Source of the DNA: Stropharia rugosoannulata
Lineage: Eukaryota; Basidiomycota; Agaricomycetes; Agaricales; Strophariaceae
DNA: 64,000 bases
Direction: 5' to 3'
Assembly: GCA_028532985.1 (NCBI GenBank)
Contig: JANCIK010000005.1
Coordinates: 750,501-814,500 of the forward strand
Shown: positions 20,131 through 30,547 of the stretch, piece after piece
Position numbering within the stretch: the stretch's first letter is position 1
How the letters are laid out: every line of letters starts with the position of its first letter
Made by a program: the position numbers and the translations under genes
The notes under the pieces: model-generated
Seen by the model: the letters and a program-made list of their open reading frames with translations, nothing else
Databases searched by the model: none
What the model was told of the DNA's origin: nothing

Positions 20131-21705
20131 GCCAGATTTGTCCATTATTATAATCTATTGGTAATACTTTAATAATACTTGCACAGAATAGCAGCAATTG
20201 TAGAAATCTTCAAGCTAGTATAAACACTTTATATTCACAGTTGTAAGGTTTCTTTGAAATTGCATCAATGATGATACATTACATCAATTGTATGGGATTT
20301 GTAAGATATTTTATATGGTTATCCATTTTTCCACTTTTTTCTGATGTTGTTCTGTGTGATTCTTGTTCTCCGTTGGTTGCACAGAAATTGGCAGGAGACG
20401 AGCACGTTGCTGGATCTATGTGGGTATGCTGATAGGGATTGAGAAAGGCACATAATTGCAGAAGTTTCCGATGACAACGATTTCGACAGTTCGTAACGAA
20501 TAAGAAGAGAACTTGAGGTGATGTATCTGGAGTCGACGGCAGATCTTGTTAATAAATAAAAATAAAAAGATGATAGAGGAGCCTTATTAGCTAACATATG
20601 GCTACAAAAGACTGAATAAGACCTCCATTTAAGCGATGGAACTGTATAAAATTATATCGCAAGCGCGTACCATTAGGAGACATTTTCACGCAGGCCATCG
20701 TTATGCGGGTTTCAGCCTGGTCCAAAAGTATAATCTGTTCTGTTAAACAAGATCAACTATATAGCAGTACACATCTACGGCCGTACATGATGTGTCTCCT
20801 TCGAGCAGCTGAGCAGTACATTGAACCTTTTTTGACTTACTTCGACTGGGAGTCCATATATGGAAACCCTGTCACCTAAAATAGAAAGGCACAAGTCAAT
20901 CATCTTAATTTGCCTTGCGATGATCAGTAGGTTCTTTTTTCTACTAAATACTATATCTCCCAGTCTTTGAAACTTGTTTTAAATGCCGAAAGTCCACCAG
21001 TTGACGACTTTTGAGTCGCACAGTGAGTAAAAACAATCTCCAATAACAGTAAGCATGTATAAGCAATTATAATTTTCTTGCTTTGTAGGGTACCCGTACC
21101 CAAAAAACGCCATTCGTATTATGGAATTTTCCTACTCATATTTTGTGACTTCCGAGAAACAATGGTGATTAATTGGTGATTTGCACATCTTTTATCCAGC
21201 TCTCTTCACCCAGGCCTAGAGCACGTTTCGTACTCTACAATACTCAGACACTTTCTACCACACAGCACCATAGAATATCGTGAAGTACATTGATGCGCCA
21301 TTCCCATGGAAGCTCTAGCGCAGTATTCACAAGGTAATTGTGGAGGACTGGCACTAAGAATTCCTTTTGTTACCCCCGCCCTAGTTTACTAGTACTATGG
21401 CATCCCGGCCGTAATTTATTAACAGAGTCATGAAAGAGAAATATGCTCCAATTAAAACAGCCGTGGAAATAAGCAAGCAATAAGTTGGTAGTAAATATGC
21501 TCAGGTTGTGCTCGAGTCGTTTCAAGAAGGAAATGTTTGATGTGAAGATCCATCACCAGATCACGTGCCGATGAAGACATCACAATTTCCACCCGCTTTG
21601 GATCAGGCAATCTATCATCTGGTCTAACACCATATTCCTTTTTATTGCCTGCGACCGTGAAGAAGCATCACTATATCCAACTAATAGCCCACAAGAACAG
21701 TAGAT
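20131..21705. other. Intergenic, possible minus-strand exon remnants
   Basis: No complete gene. On the minus strand GTGACAGGGTTTCC... (about 20875-20845, reading DRVSIYGLPVE) is flanked by an acceptor and a GTAAGTC donor. A later piece (about 20737-20670, reading QIILLDQAETRITMACVKMS) sits between another acceptor and GTACGC donor. They look like exons of an unrecognised gene or relic. The 21.3-21.7 kb part is the Tma46 promoter side. Confidence 0.3.
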
Positions 21706-23067
21706 ATGCCGCCAAAAGGAAAGCAACCGCAGGGCTCGTCGAGCAAAGTCAAGGATGACAAGGTAATCAGATTTAGGTTGGCAATTTAAAGAAGACGAAC
21801 TGAACGTGCTCCGTGGATAGACGTTCGGGATGAAAAACGTAGGTAGCAAAACATAATATTTCCTGCATCTTCCAAAGACCGACCGGGGCTTGTGTATAGA
21901 AAAATAAGTCGGCCAAGGTACAGAAGGAGGTCCAGCGCATCCAGCAGCAGGCCGCGATGGCGGGCAAGTCGCGCGACGTGCTCGAGCGCGAGAAGGAGAA
22001 GGCGCTCCGGGAGAAGGCGCGTCTGGAGGAAGAAAAGAGGGCCAAGGAGACCGCTGCGCTGCTCAAACCCGTGCAGACACAGAAGGTGCCCTTCGGCGTC
22101 GACCCCAAGACCGTCCTCTGCGCCTTCTTCAAGGCAGGTAACTGCGAGAAGGGCAACAAGTGCAAGTTCAGCCACGATCTCAATGTTGGCCGGAAAGTCG
22201 AGAAGAAAAACCTCTATGCGGACAGTCGGGAGGAGAAGGAGACAGGTGCGTGTCAATTGCTCCTGCCTATGGGCGGGCGGGCCTCGTGGCCTGGTTATTT
22301 GCGCAGTTGGGTGCCTTATGCTGGCTGTAGATACTATGGACAAGTGGGACGAGGACAAGCTGCGGCAGGTCGTACTCTCCAAAGCCGGCAACCCGCGGAC
22401 GACAACCGATGTGCGTTGGTGTATACTCTCCTAGTTTCATTTGTGCTGATCTCCTTTTTAGATCGTGTGCAGGCACTTTATTCAGGCTATCGAAACGCAA
22501 AAATTCGGCTGGTTCTGGGAGTGTCCGAATGGTGAAAACTGCCAATATCGCCATGCCCTTCCGCCTGGCTTCGTGCTCAAGTCGCAGAAAAAGGCCTTAG
22601 AGGAGGCAGCAAAGGCCAATGTTATCAGCTTGGAAGAGTTCTTGGAGGTGGAGGTAATTTTTGATTTTGCCCTTTGTATGAAAATGGTATTAATTGGTTG
22701 TTTATAGCGACACAAACTGGGCACAAATTTGACACCGGTGACTCCAGAGACGTTCGCCGTCTGGAAAAAGACGCGGATGGACAAAAAACAGGCGGAAGAG
22801 GAGGCCATGCGCAATGCAAAGGACTTGCAAAGCGCTGCCGGCAAGAGCAGTGGCATGAGCGGAAGAGATCTGGTATTTATCTTCTTATATGCACCGTCCC
22901 TCCCATATTCACATTTTCTGCAGTTCCAATACAACCCAGAGTGGTTCGCCGACGAGGAGGAGGACGATGCGGACGACTGGGACCTGGAGGCGTACAGACG
23001 GAAGCAGGAAGAAGAGGACATCGAGGCAGAAAACCAGCGCATCGCGGCCCTGTCGTTGGGCTCATGA
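21706..23067 (+). CDS. TMA46: Tma46/ZC3H15-type CCCH zinc-finger protein
   Basis: The homologue of yeast Tma46 and human ZC3H15 (DFRP1), which bind the GTPase Rbg1/DRG1 and associate with translating ribosomes. Seven exons (21706-21762, 21821-21838, 21900-22245, 22331-22410, 22462-22653, 22708-22872, 22924-23067) join to exactly 334 codons. The second exon is an 18-nt microexon encoding TFGMKN, part of the conserved 'KTFG.KNK' start. Then come [20 protein letters not shown], a first CCCH finger ([19 protein letters not shown]), and a second CCCH finger with spacing [20 protein letters not shown] then [12 protein letters not shown]. Next is the DFRP region and a very acidic C-terminus ([14 protein letters not shown]) that usually contacts the GTPase. 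It is tail to tail with Cwc2, whose gene ends 213 bp away. Confidence 0.95.
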
Positions 23068-23279
23068 ATGGACGGTCATCGCAGCAGTTGAATACCACCG
23101 CATTATCCATGCTCGTTAATAGTTATGACTATGGCATGGATGTTACCATGTTTCATGCATACTACTTACTACTTCCCATCGATGTACTTGTACAACAGAA
23201 GTGTAACTCTAGCTGCATTTTCAGCTTGCAGAATGGCAGGTGTGGCGAAATAAACTATGGAATACAGAGAGATGGTACA

Positions 23280-24551
23280 TTAATCGTCATCGTCGCTTCC
23301 ATAGTCAGCGAGTCCTAGACCAGTCGTTGTCGGAGGTGGCGGTGCACGTTGTTGTGTGGCTGTTCCAGCGGTACGTTGCCGAATTTCTGCAAAGTACTTC
23401 AGACCTTCCAGGGTGTCCGCGCTTAAGAGACCTGTAGCTTTAAGGAGCGCAGGTGGCTGCTCTTGCTGGTGTGAGGGCGGAGGTGTATTCTCGTCATCGT
23501 CATTTTCAATCCTCCGTCTTTTTAGGTCGGGCTCATCTTCACCCTGTTCTTGGTCCTCATCTAGCGCTTCTCCATCTTCCAGAGCACGTACAGCACGCAT
23601 TGCATCCACAATGCGGGTGTCCATACGTGCTTTAATAGCCTCCTGCCCCATTTCTTCCAAGCGGCGCTTTTCTGCAACCTTCTGCACGGGGTTAGGATCC
23701 TCTGTCGCCCATCGAACGTTAAGAATTTCGTCGTTATCGAGTGACTGGCAGGCCATGGCCTCTTTCGCGAACTGAGCGTTGAATTCAGAGACGTACGTCA
23801 CGAAAGCTACACTGCGGTATTGCAGCACACGTACTACAAAATAATGTCAGATAGACCACAGACAGACCAGAAGAAGATACATACTTCGCTCAATGGTGCC
23901 CCACTCCCTGAAATGACGCGTCACGACCTCCTCTGTCTCCGGCCCCGTCCCCGTCTCCTTGATGCGGCCGACGTACAGGGTCCGGTTCTGCCTATTGAAA
24001 CTTCCAACACCACCCATGTCGTCGCGGTAGTCGGCGAACTTGTCGCGCGCGAAGCAATCCTTCGAGCTATCTGGAAGGGTATCCAGTGCGTCAGGCAATG
24101 TGTGCCGGTATTCGCACTCCCAGCCGTACGGACAGCACCCGCGGGCGAAGAAGAGGCAGGTGTATTTCATCCCTGTCGTATTCGCCCGCGTCAGCCCTGA
24201 GTCTCGCCGGATCTGGCACCGGGTCTGCGATTTCACTTTGCTGGGGAAGAATGAGTTGGTGAGCCTAGTAAAGAAGAGGGGCGACGTACTTGGAATAGCT
24301 GTCCTCGCGGTCACCACCAGCCCATTTATTGTACCAGATATCTATTCGATATGTTTATCGTAAGCAATTAGGTATAAAGCAAGGTGCCACATACTGTATT
24401 CTTTTCCCGTCTGGACCGTCTCGGTCTTTTCAACATCGCCCGGCTTGACCTGTTTACGCGCTGGTTTTAGCTTCTTGGGCGGTCGAGGAGCTTGCGGTAT
24501 GGGTATGGGCGCCTCTATCTCTGTCTCCGCCACTGCTACTGTTGAGCTCAT
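23280..24551 (-). CDS. CWC2: Pre-mRNA-splicing factor Cwc2 (RBM22-like)
   Basis: Cwc2 is a component of the NineTeen-related complex that contacts U6 snRNA and helps form the spliceosome active centre. Four exons (24551-24395, 24341-24290, 24240-23885, 23833-23280) give exactly 373 codons. Order: a Pro/Lys-rich N-terminus (PPKKLKPARKQVKPGDVEK), the conserved IWYNKWAGGD block, SRTRC-like SQTRCQIRRDSGLT, a CCCH finger (CLFFARGCCPYGWECEYRH), and an RRM with RNP2 TLYVGRI and RNP1-like YRSVAFVTY. An acidic tail (DEDQEQGEDEPDLKRRR) and a Gln/Pro-rich C-terminus follow. The ATG at 24551 was chosen because the downstream frame starts MSSTVAV and fits the family's short N-terminus. Confidence 0.95.
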
Positions 24552-25385
24552 GATTTTGAAGAATGGGTGGCAGTAATTGGGTGGTAAGTACAAGGTAAGC
24601 AGCCAATTGACGGATCTCTGACCACAGGTTAGGATTAGTCACGGTAAAGTCACGCGACGTTGACGCCGTGACATACTTGTCACTCCTCCCACAACTTAGA
24701 AGCGTCTCGACCAAGTCTCAACGAAAAGTTTATAGATAGACATCTTGTCAGTAGGAATCAATGCACAGTGCTCTTGCAAAATGATACATGAATTCCTCTA
24801 GAGATAAACATTTTCCAAGATGGTATTAATCATGGAGATAACTCAAAGATAACCTTGAAACAACCTTTCCTTATCAAAAAAAAACTGGAAAAGATTTGCA
24901 TGGTCAGCTTTTCAGTACTGCCTGGTTGATTCATAGAATTTTGACATTCAAGTTCAGCCTAAATGGCAGAAGAGGGCGAGGTAAAGGCAAGGAAAGGCTG
25001 GCATAGGGGTGTTTGATGAGGGTATAACCAAATACGGCCATACAAGCACCGTTTCGGAAACGTTTAGTGTACGCTCGCCGACTCGCTCGTCAACGTCAAG
25101 ACTCCCTGCAAGCCCGTCCCTAAAATCCGTGCTGTAAGTACGCCTAACTGCATCTACAGGTCGCCCAGAGTCCGTAGAGACTTGATTCATGTCATTTGGA
25201 GCATTTCGAATGGATGGATGCGACCTTAGCTTTTCGGATGTACACTGACGCCCATCTGCGTTTTGCAGCGGAAACCAAGTGCGAAACCACAGTCGCAGTA
25301 TGTCAAGCACTTTGTGCCCCCAAACATCCCTAAATCCGCCTTTCTATCGCTTCTACAGCTTCCGCAATAAATCTATCGGCCCAGC
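24552..25385. promoter_or_regulatory. Divergent promoter region, Cwc2 / eS10
   Basis: A spacer of 834 bp between two divergently transcribed housekeeping genes. A pyrimidine-rich stretch (CCGCCTTTCTATCGCTTCTAC, 25336-25357) lies just upstream of eS10, as is common for ribosomal-protein genes. Open frames here have no recognisable motif and I do not call them. Confidence 0.4.
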
Positions 25386-25929
25386 ATGATCATTCCTAAG
25401 CAGAACAGGCGCATCATCTACGAGAACCTCTTCAAGGGTGCGTTGTGAATTTAATGGCATGATATGCCGTATAATGACTCCGCTACAGAGGGCGTTCTTG
25501 TCGCCAAAAAAGACTTCAATGCGCCGAAGCACGAGGAACTTGACGTCCCCAACCTGCAAGTCATCAAGGCCCTCCAGAGCCTTACCTCCCGCGGCCTTGT
25601 CAAGACCCAATTCTCTTGGCAGTGGTACTACTATGTCTTGACCCCCGAGGGTGTTGAGTACCTTCGCGAGTGGTGCGTCTTATTTTCATGTCTTCGGCAA
25701 CGCGCTCAACCTCTACAGGCTCCACCTCCCCGCCGAGATCGTCCCCGCTACCTACAAGAAGGCCGTTCGTCCCCCTCGTCCCGCTACCGTCCGCCCCGGA
25801 GGAGGTGATGGTGCTTACCGTGCACCCCGTGGCGACCGTGAGGGTTACCGCAGCAAGAAGGAGGAAGGTGCTCCTGGAGAGTTCAGGCCGGCGTTTGCTG
25901 GTGTTGGACGGGGCGGTCCTCGGGAGTAA
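25386..25929 (+). CDS. RPS10: 40S ribosomal protein eS10
   Basis: A small-subunit ribosomal protein at the head near the mRNA entry side. Three exons (25386-25437, 25489-25672, 25719-25929) join to exactly 149 codons. The start [17 protein letters not shown] and the winged-helix core ([75 protein letters not shown]) are the family hallmarks. The C-terminal tail is Arg/Gly-rich ([20 protein letters not shown]), which is the part methylated in other eukaryotes. Introns are 46-51 nt with GTGCGT donors. Gene length and structure are normal. Confidence 0.97.
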
Positions 25930-26167
25930 ATCTTGGGTGCGAGTCTATTACATTATCCCTTACGACGTTCAGGAACTGTGGTGTAAGCATGTCATTTGTA
26001 CCCATGCTATCCTATTTTCGCTATGCAGGAGATTCTTCATTTCTTTTTACAACGTATTCGACCGCGCAACAGCCGCCTGCTCCACACGCCATCTCAGCCG
26101 AATATCTCTACAACGTTTCTTAAGTGTCCTGGCCGAGATCTGCTCCATTGTTCTATCCTTGCGTCTA

Positions 26168-27943
26168 CTACCTGTTTTGTGAATGAACTGCTCTTGTTGG
26201 TGTCAGCGGTAAACCATTAGTCATTGGCACATACCTTCTCCTGCTACAGCTACTTGACCCGCTGACGAATAAATTCGCTTTTGTACTTATTATTTTATCT
26301 AGGATAGCCATGACCCCCGAATCATTCAGGAGTTCCGTTGTCGCGTCTTTCTCCGTTGCAATGGTTTTCGTAAAGTCAGTCAAAGTCCAATTACTGAGTT
26401 CGCCTTGCTGAGAAAATGCGTCACGTAGAATATCGATAGCTTGTTTATGATGGAGACCGAAGTCCTTGAAAGTCCCTGACTTTGCAATGGGTGCAGACGG
26501 AGTGTGAGAGGCGCCACCTGTGTCTATAGGGTACGGATAGTCACTTGCGAACCATACGCTCGATACTTTTTCTGACAGCACTGTATCGTGTAGCAGTCGA
26601 GACAGTAGATCAACTAGACTGTGTGCACACTCTTCTAACACGTCGGGATCTACAGTCTCCATTCGCCATTGCACTGCAAGAAATGGAGAATCTGGCGCAT
26701 ACTTGTAGGCAAGGTCGTGCATGCGTCTTGAATATTGCAGACCTGTTCTCGCAGACGGCGTGAACACTGGATGTCGCAAGTCCCAATTGACAGCCAGAAC
26801 TTGTATGTCAGATGTCATTGCCCTCATTTTGATCTCGAACGGTCCATATTGCCGCCTCCGCATCGCAGCCCTGGACGACACTACAGAGAAAGCGTCGACA
26901 AGCGCGTCACCAATAGGTCTGGTACTGCCATCTTTGTTCGATGTATTCGGTGCTGACAAAAAGACAGGCATCATCTCGAAAGCCAGTTTATCAAATTTAC
27001 TAGGGAAACAACCAGGCAAGTCGCGCTCCCAGGCACCAAAAGTTGAATAGGCGATGGCTGAGACATCAGGGTTGGAGTAAACGGGCTTGTCGTGGAATAG
27101 TCCATGCCCAGGAATCCCCGCGCCCACCGAAACCAGTTGCGATCTTATGTTCTCGCGTCCATCTATCCATTCTTTAAATCGGTCGAGCTCAATGAACCAT
27201 TTGTCGTTTGAATCGTCAGCGACAGAACCAGCGGCTTCTCCCAGCGAGGACACGTTGTAGTATGTCTCTAGATCCCACTTGAAGCACGCGCCGATTTTGC
27301 TTTTGCCAACGTTGGGTAGGACGAGCGTACGGTTTAGCTCCCGAGCGAGCTGGGCGAGTTGCGTCAGGTGTATGCGTGCTTTCGACTCTTGCTCCGCGAT
27401 GCGTAACGGAAGGAGGAAGCGGCACGAACGAGGATGCTCTATGGACTCACATGGCGCGTCGCGGCCGCCCTTACTGCGCAACGGGACGCCGAGACGAGAA
27501 CCCCGCTCTGGGACACGCAGTATCACGGGCATCCAGTGGTGCCTCACGGGACCGTCCTCGAGATCACTGTCGCTGGCGAAGTTAAAGCTGTTGGTGGCGT
27601 AGAAATTATCCATCCTCTCAAGCTTCCGCAGCACCTCGCGGTCCACCAGGGGGAGCTTTGCTACTCGCTTTGGGCCGTTTTGCGATGGATTGGTGTTGCT
27701 CCCCAGGGCGTGTTGGCGAGTCTCATTGCGCAGCTTATGACCGGGACTTTGGTTTACCCCGTGGTCAGAACGAAGCATACCAATTATTAAACCGCCCAAG
27801 AAGATCAGAGCTGCCACCAGACATACACAGAAACATCGAATCCTGGCTATTCTCAGCCTGCGCCGCAGGACCCATGCATTGGGAACTTTCGTCTCTTTCG
27901 GCCATCTCCCCGGAAAGGTAGCCATCGTTCGGGGACGAAACAT
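26168..27943 (-). CDS. O-fucosyltransferase-like type II membrane protein
   Basis: Single exon, 591 residues if started at the ATG at 27943 (585 from 27925). The open frame continues upstream, but the protein looks natural from MFRPRTMATFPGRW. A short basic cytosolic tail precedes one membrane segment (FCVCLVAALIFLGGLIIGML). A lumenal domain follows with PRSCRFLLPLRIAEQESKAR, HLTQLAQLARELNRTLVLPN, a mid region with FGAWERDLPGCFPSKFDKL, SPFLAVQWRMETVDPD and a Cys-containing end (FVSGSSSCSRRR). The R-x-E in the 'FLAVQWR.E' motif resembles the GDP-fucose/GT-B 'H.R.GD.E' site. It probably acts in the Golgi. The exact donor and acceptor cannot be read from sequence. A TATA-like TTATATAC lies about 120 bp upstream on its strand. 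Confidence 0.72.
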   Translation of the reverse strand: MFRPRTMATFPGRWPKETKVPNAWVLRRRLRIARIRCFCVCLVAALIFLGGLIIGMLRSDHGVNQSPGHKLRNETRQHALGSNTNPSQNGPKRVAKLPLVDREVLRKLERMDNFYATNSFNFASDSDLEDGPVRHHWMPVILRVPERGSRLGVPLRSKGGRDAPCESIEHPRSCRFLLPLRIAEQESKARIHLTQLAQLARELNRTLVLPNVGKSKIGACFKWDLETYYNVSSLGEAAGSVADDSNDKWFIELDRFKEWIDGRENIRSQLVSVGAGIPGHGLFHDKPVYSNPDVSAIAYSTFGAWERDLPGCFPSKFDKLAFEMMPVFLSAPNTSNKDGSTRPIGDALVDAFSVVSSRAAMRRRQYGPFEIKMRAMTSDIQVLAVNWDLRHPVFTPSARTGLQYSRRMHDLAYKYAPDSPFLAVQWRMETVDPDVLEECAHSLVDLLSRLLHDTVLSEKVSSVWFASDYPYPIDTGGASHTPSAPIAKSGTFKDFGLHHKQAIDILRDAFSQQGELSNWTLTDFTKTIATEKDATTELLNDSGVMAILDKIISTKANLFVSGSSSCSRRRYVPMTNGLPLTPTRAVHSQNR

Positions 27944-28620
27944 TTCAAGAAACAACTTGAATGAAGATTGGACGAATATGCGGCTAGGCGGGCGAGATTT
28001 AACGGTCCAGCTGACCCCCCAGGCTGGCTGAAGGTGCTCAACGGGGACACGAAGAGAGTGTATATAACTCTCCCGATATTTGTGCGGCGTGACGCGTTGA
28101 TCTCTCGCGCCGGAGGGTGCTTTGTTTGGCTTACATATGTTGTCCACGCGCAATGGACCTCTCACATTCCGTTCTAATTCTATTTTTATTCGCAGACCAC
28201 AACGAGTGGAATTCCTGATTGTCTGATATACTTTCATCCAGGCTCGAGCGCAATCTCGTGCCATCCCCGACCAAATTCCGGGCTGCACTTAGCCTAGCTG
28301 GCTCGTTCGCGCCGTATGGTGTGCTGGCTGCCCCAGCTTGGTCCTCGCCTCATGCTTCCCGTCTTATCTGCGTGGGTATGTGATCAGTCAGATACGGCAT
28401 CCCCTCAAGGCTCGTTGTGCGAGACATTGAATCACCCGTGTCCGTCAATGGCTTAGGCTCGCGCGGAAATGGTCATAAACGTGTTAGGCCCCCTTTATCA
28501 TTATAGACACAGGCCTTTGTGTACTCGCTTCTCCTCCCCGCCGCTTAAGTATCAGGTGAGTCACTGATTGCTCTCCCTGACATCCTTGTTCACCGCTCTT
28601 TGCTCCGCAGCCCTTCAAAC

Positions 28621-30210
28621 ATGACGAGGAGACAAAACAGGCGGCAATCTATACGTTATGAAGTCCAAGATGGGCCGCACAGACTCCGGGAGCACTGTAA
28701 ACGGTTGGCCATCGCCTTGGGCAATAGGGAGCCTATGTTCCGCCGCGTCGTGGACGAAGGAAAGAACGTACTCCTACATCTCCTCTGGAAACAGCGGCTT
28801 GCTCCTCTCGACACCTCAAATGTTCTCATCTGGATGAATACCCCAGCTCACCTCATTTCCCCAAAGAAACCAGTCATCCACTGTCTCCCACTCGACGTTC
28901 TTGGCCGCATATTCTCATTCGTGGTGCACAGTGACTGCGTACGACCGGAGGACAGGTTCAAGAAGGAGATATGGCGTAATTTTGTATCCTCTGGTTCGTC
29001 TCCTACTTCCCCTGTGGTACTGGGGCATGTGTGTCGCTTCTGGCGAACGTTCGTTCATGGGAGCCCTCTGCTTTGGGCGACCATCTTCGTGCATTCACCT
29101 GTTGCTAGGCATGTTTCTGCTGTGGCTTTCTGGCTGGAACAGTCGAAAGACTGTCCACTGGACCTACGGTTTGAGCAGTTTGTGACGCCGGACCAGCCGT
29201 CCTGTGATATTGCGAATCTGTTTGTCGCACATGCCTACCGCTGGAGGCGAATCTCCTTCGTGCTCAGCATCAAGCAATTCCCTTTTCAAGACCTAAATAT
29301 TGGCGACCTGCCTTTACTTGAATCTTTTCGAATCCGCCTCCCCCGCTGGGATCGCAGGAAGTGCGCGCACGTTGTAGATGTTCTTCTCTCTTCCCCGCTC
29401 CTGCATGCCATTAACTGGGGAAAGTCAACCTTTGGAACATTTCCTGCTTCTACACCCTGGGTGCAACTACAAGAAATATCGTTCCATAATATCCAGTTGT
29501 CGGCCACTGTTCTCTCGCATCTTGCACTATGTGTCAATCTACGTGGCCTGAATCTTTATCAAATCCACGTACCAGTGGTTGGAAATGTCCTGCCGGTCTC
29601 TCTTCCTCATCTCGAGCGCTTGGTATGCGAGCGTTCTCATTGCGGCGCACTCAATTGTTTTATTCTTCCCAATCTGCGTGAATTAATTGGAGGATTTCCC
29701 TGCATGAACAAGCCAGACGCATCGGTGACCCCTCTTTGCGACTTGATTGAACGCTCGGAATGTCAACTTCAAACTCTGGAAATAGATTCGGAAATCATGT
29801 TTATGCTGCCCCGTTCGATTCTTGATCACGTAGAAAACCTCCGCATCCCATTTTTCTCTTGCTGGCACCTGTCGTCCCTGATGGTCCGTCCAGGCGAGAC
29901 GAACGTTCTGCCGTGTCTTCGCAACCTGTTTATAGGCCGCTATGATGCACAAGACGGGACACTCGCCACCGTGGCGATGTCGAGGAGCAACTCACTCCGA
30001 ATGCTATGCGTCGGAATTGACCCTCAACTGTGTCCCCGCGATAACTCCGCACTTAGACGGTTGAAGCAAGACGGGTTGACAGTACAGATCACCGAGCCGC
30101 TTTATCAGTCGCAGGTTGTCTCCTACTCCCGGTGGGACTCTGCTCCAGACTGTGACAGTCCAGAAACATCAACGTTACGACTCCCCGACTTCGATACCCT
30201 GTGGACTTGA
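28621..30210 (+). CDS. F-box protein
   Basis: Single exon, 529 residues, from the ATG at 28621 (MTRRQNRRQSIRYEV). After a charged N-terminus of about 95 residues comes an F-box: VIHCLPLDVLGRIFSFVV, an insertion, then VVLGHVCRFWRTFVHGSPLL and WATIFVHSP. F-boxes bind Skp1 and place the protein as a substrate receptor of SCF ubiquitin ligases. The rest has irregular leucine-rich segments (LPLLESFRIRLP, LVCERSHCGALNCFILPNLR), typical of the large agaricomycete F-box families. No substrate can be inferred. The ORF is intact with a normal stop at 30210. Confidence 0.85.
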   Translation: MTRRQNRRQSIRYEVQDGPHRLREHCKRLAIALGNREPMFRRVVDEGKNVLLHLLWKQRLAPLDTSNVLIWMNTPAHLISPKKPVIHCLPLDVLGRIFSFVVHSDCVRPEDRFKKEIWRNFVSSGSSPTSPVVLGHVCRFWRTFVHGSPLLWATIFVHSPVARHVSAVAFWLEQSKDCPLDLRFEQFVTPDQPSCDIANLFVAHAYRWRRISFVLSIKQFPFQDLNIGDLPLLESFRIRLPRWDRRKCAHVVDVLLSSPLLHAINWGKSTFGTFPASTPWVQLQEISFHNIQLSATVLSHLALCVNLRGLNLYQIHVPVVGNVLPVSLPHLERLVCERSHCGALNCFILPNLRELIGGFPCMNKPDASVTPLCDLIERSECQLQTLEIDSEIMFMLPRSILDHVENLRIPFFSCWHLSSLMVRPGETNVLPCLRNLFIGRYDAQDGTLATVAMSRSNSLRMLCVGIDPQLCPRDNSALRRLKQDGLTVQITEPLYQSQVVSYSRWDSAPDCDSPETSTLRLPDFDTLWT

Positions 30211-30547
30211 AATTTTGAAGTCAATATCCTATATAATTTCACCTATATCCTCGACCTTAAATCGCGTTGAATTTGTTGTTTCGTATTTGCTTTTTTGTTT
30301 TCTGGCATTCCCAGAATTGTTTTAAACGTGTATAGTACTCTCCTTCTAGCTCTATGGTGACCGTCATAGCCTCCAGGATCGCCAATCATATCAACTTTTA
30401 TGAAACGTTGGTTCCACATTGAGAAGGTGTCGTATACACATCTAATTTTAACAAACTATAAAATGGTGATCTCAGTTAGTTTTGATTTCTATGAAGTTCT
30501 CCCATCGTGCCTTCACTAATCGCCCATTCGTTCAGAATTAATTCAAC

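Noticed and set aside
21786..22434. Long antisense and alternate-frame ORFs over Tma46
   Set aside because: Shadows of the charged, GC-rich Tma46 exons; the CCCH frame is clearly the coding one.
24954..25310. 118-codon minus-strand ORF between Cwc2 and eS10
   Set aside because: Lies in a divergent promoter, has no motif and no splice or homology support.
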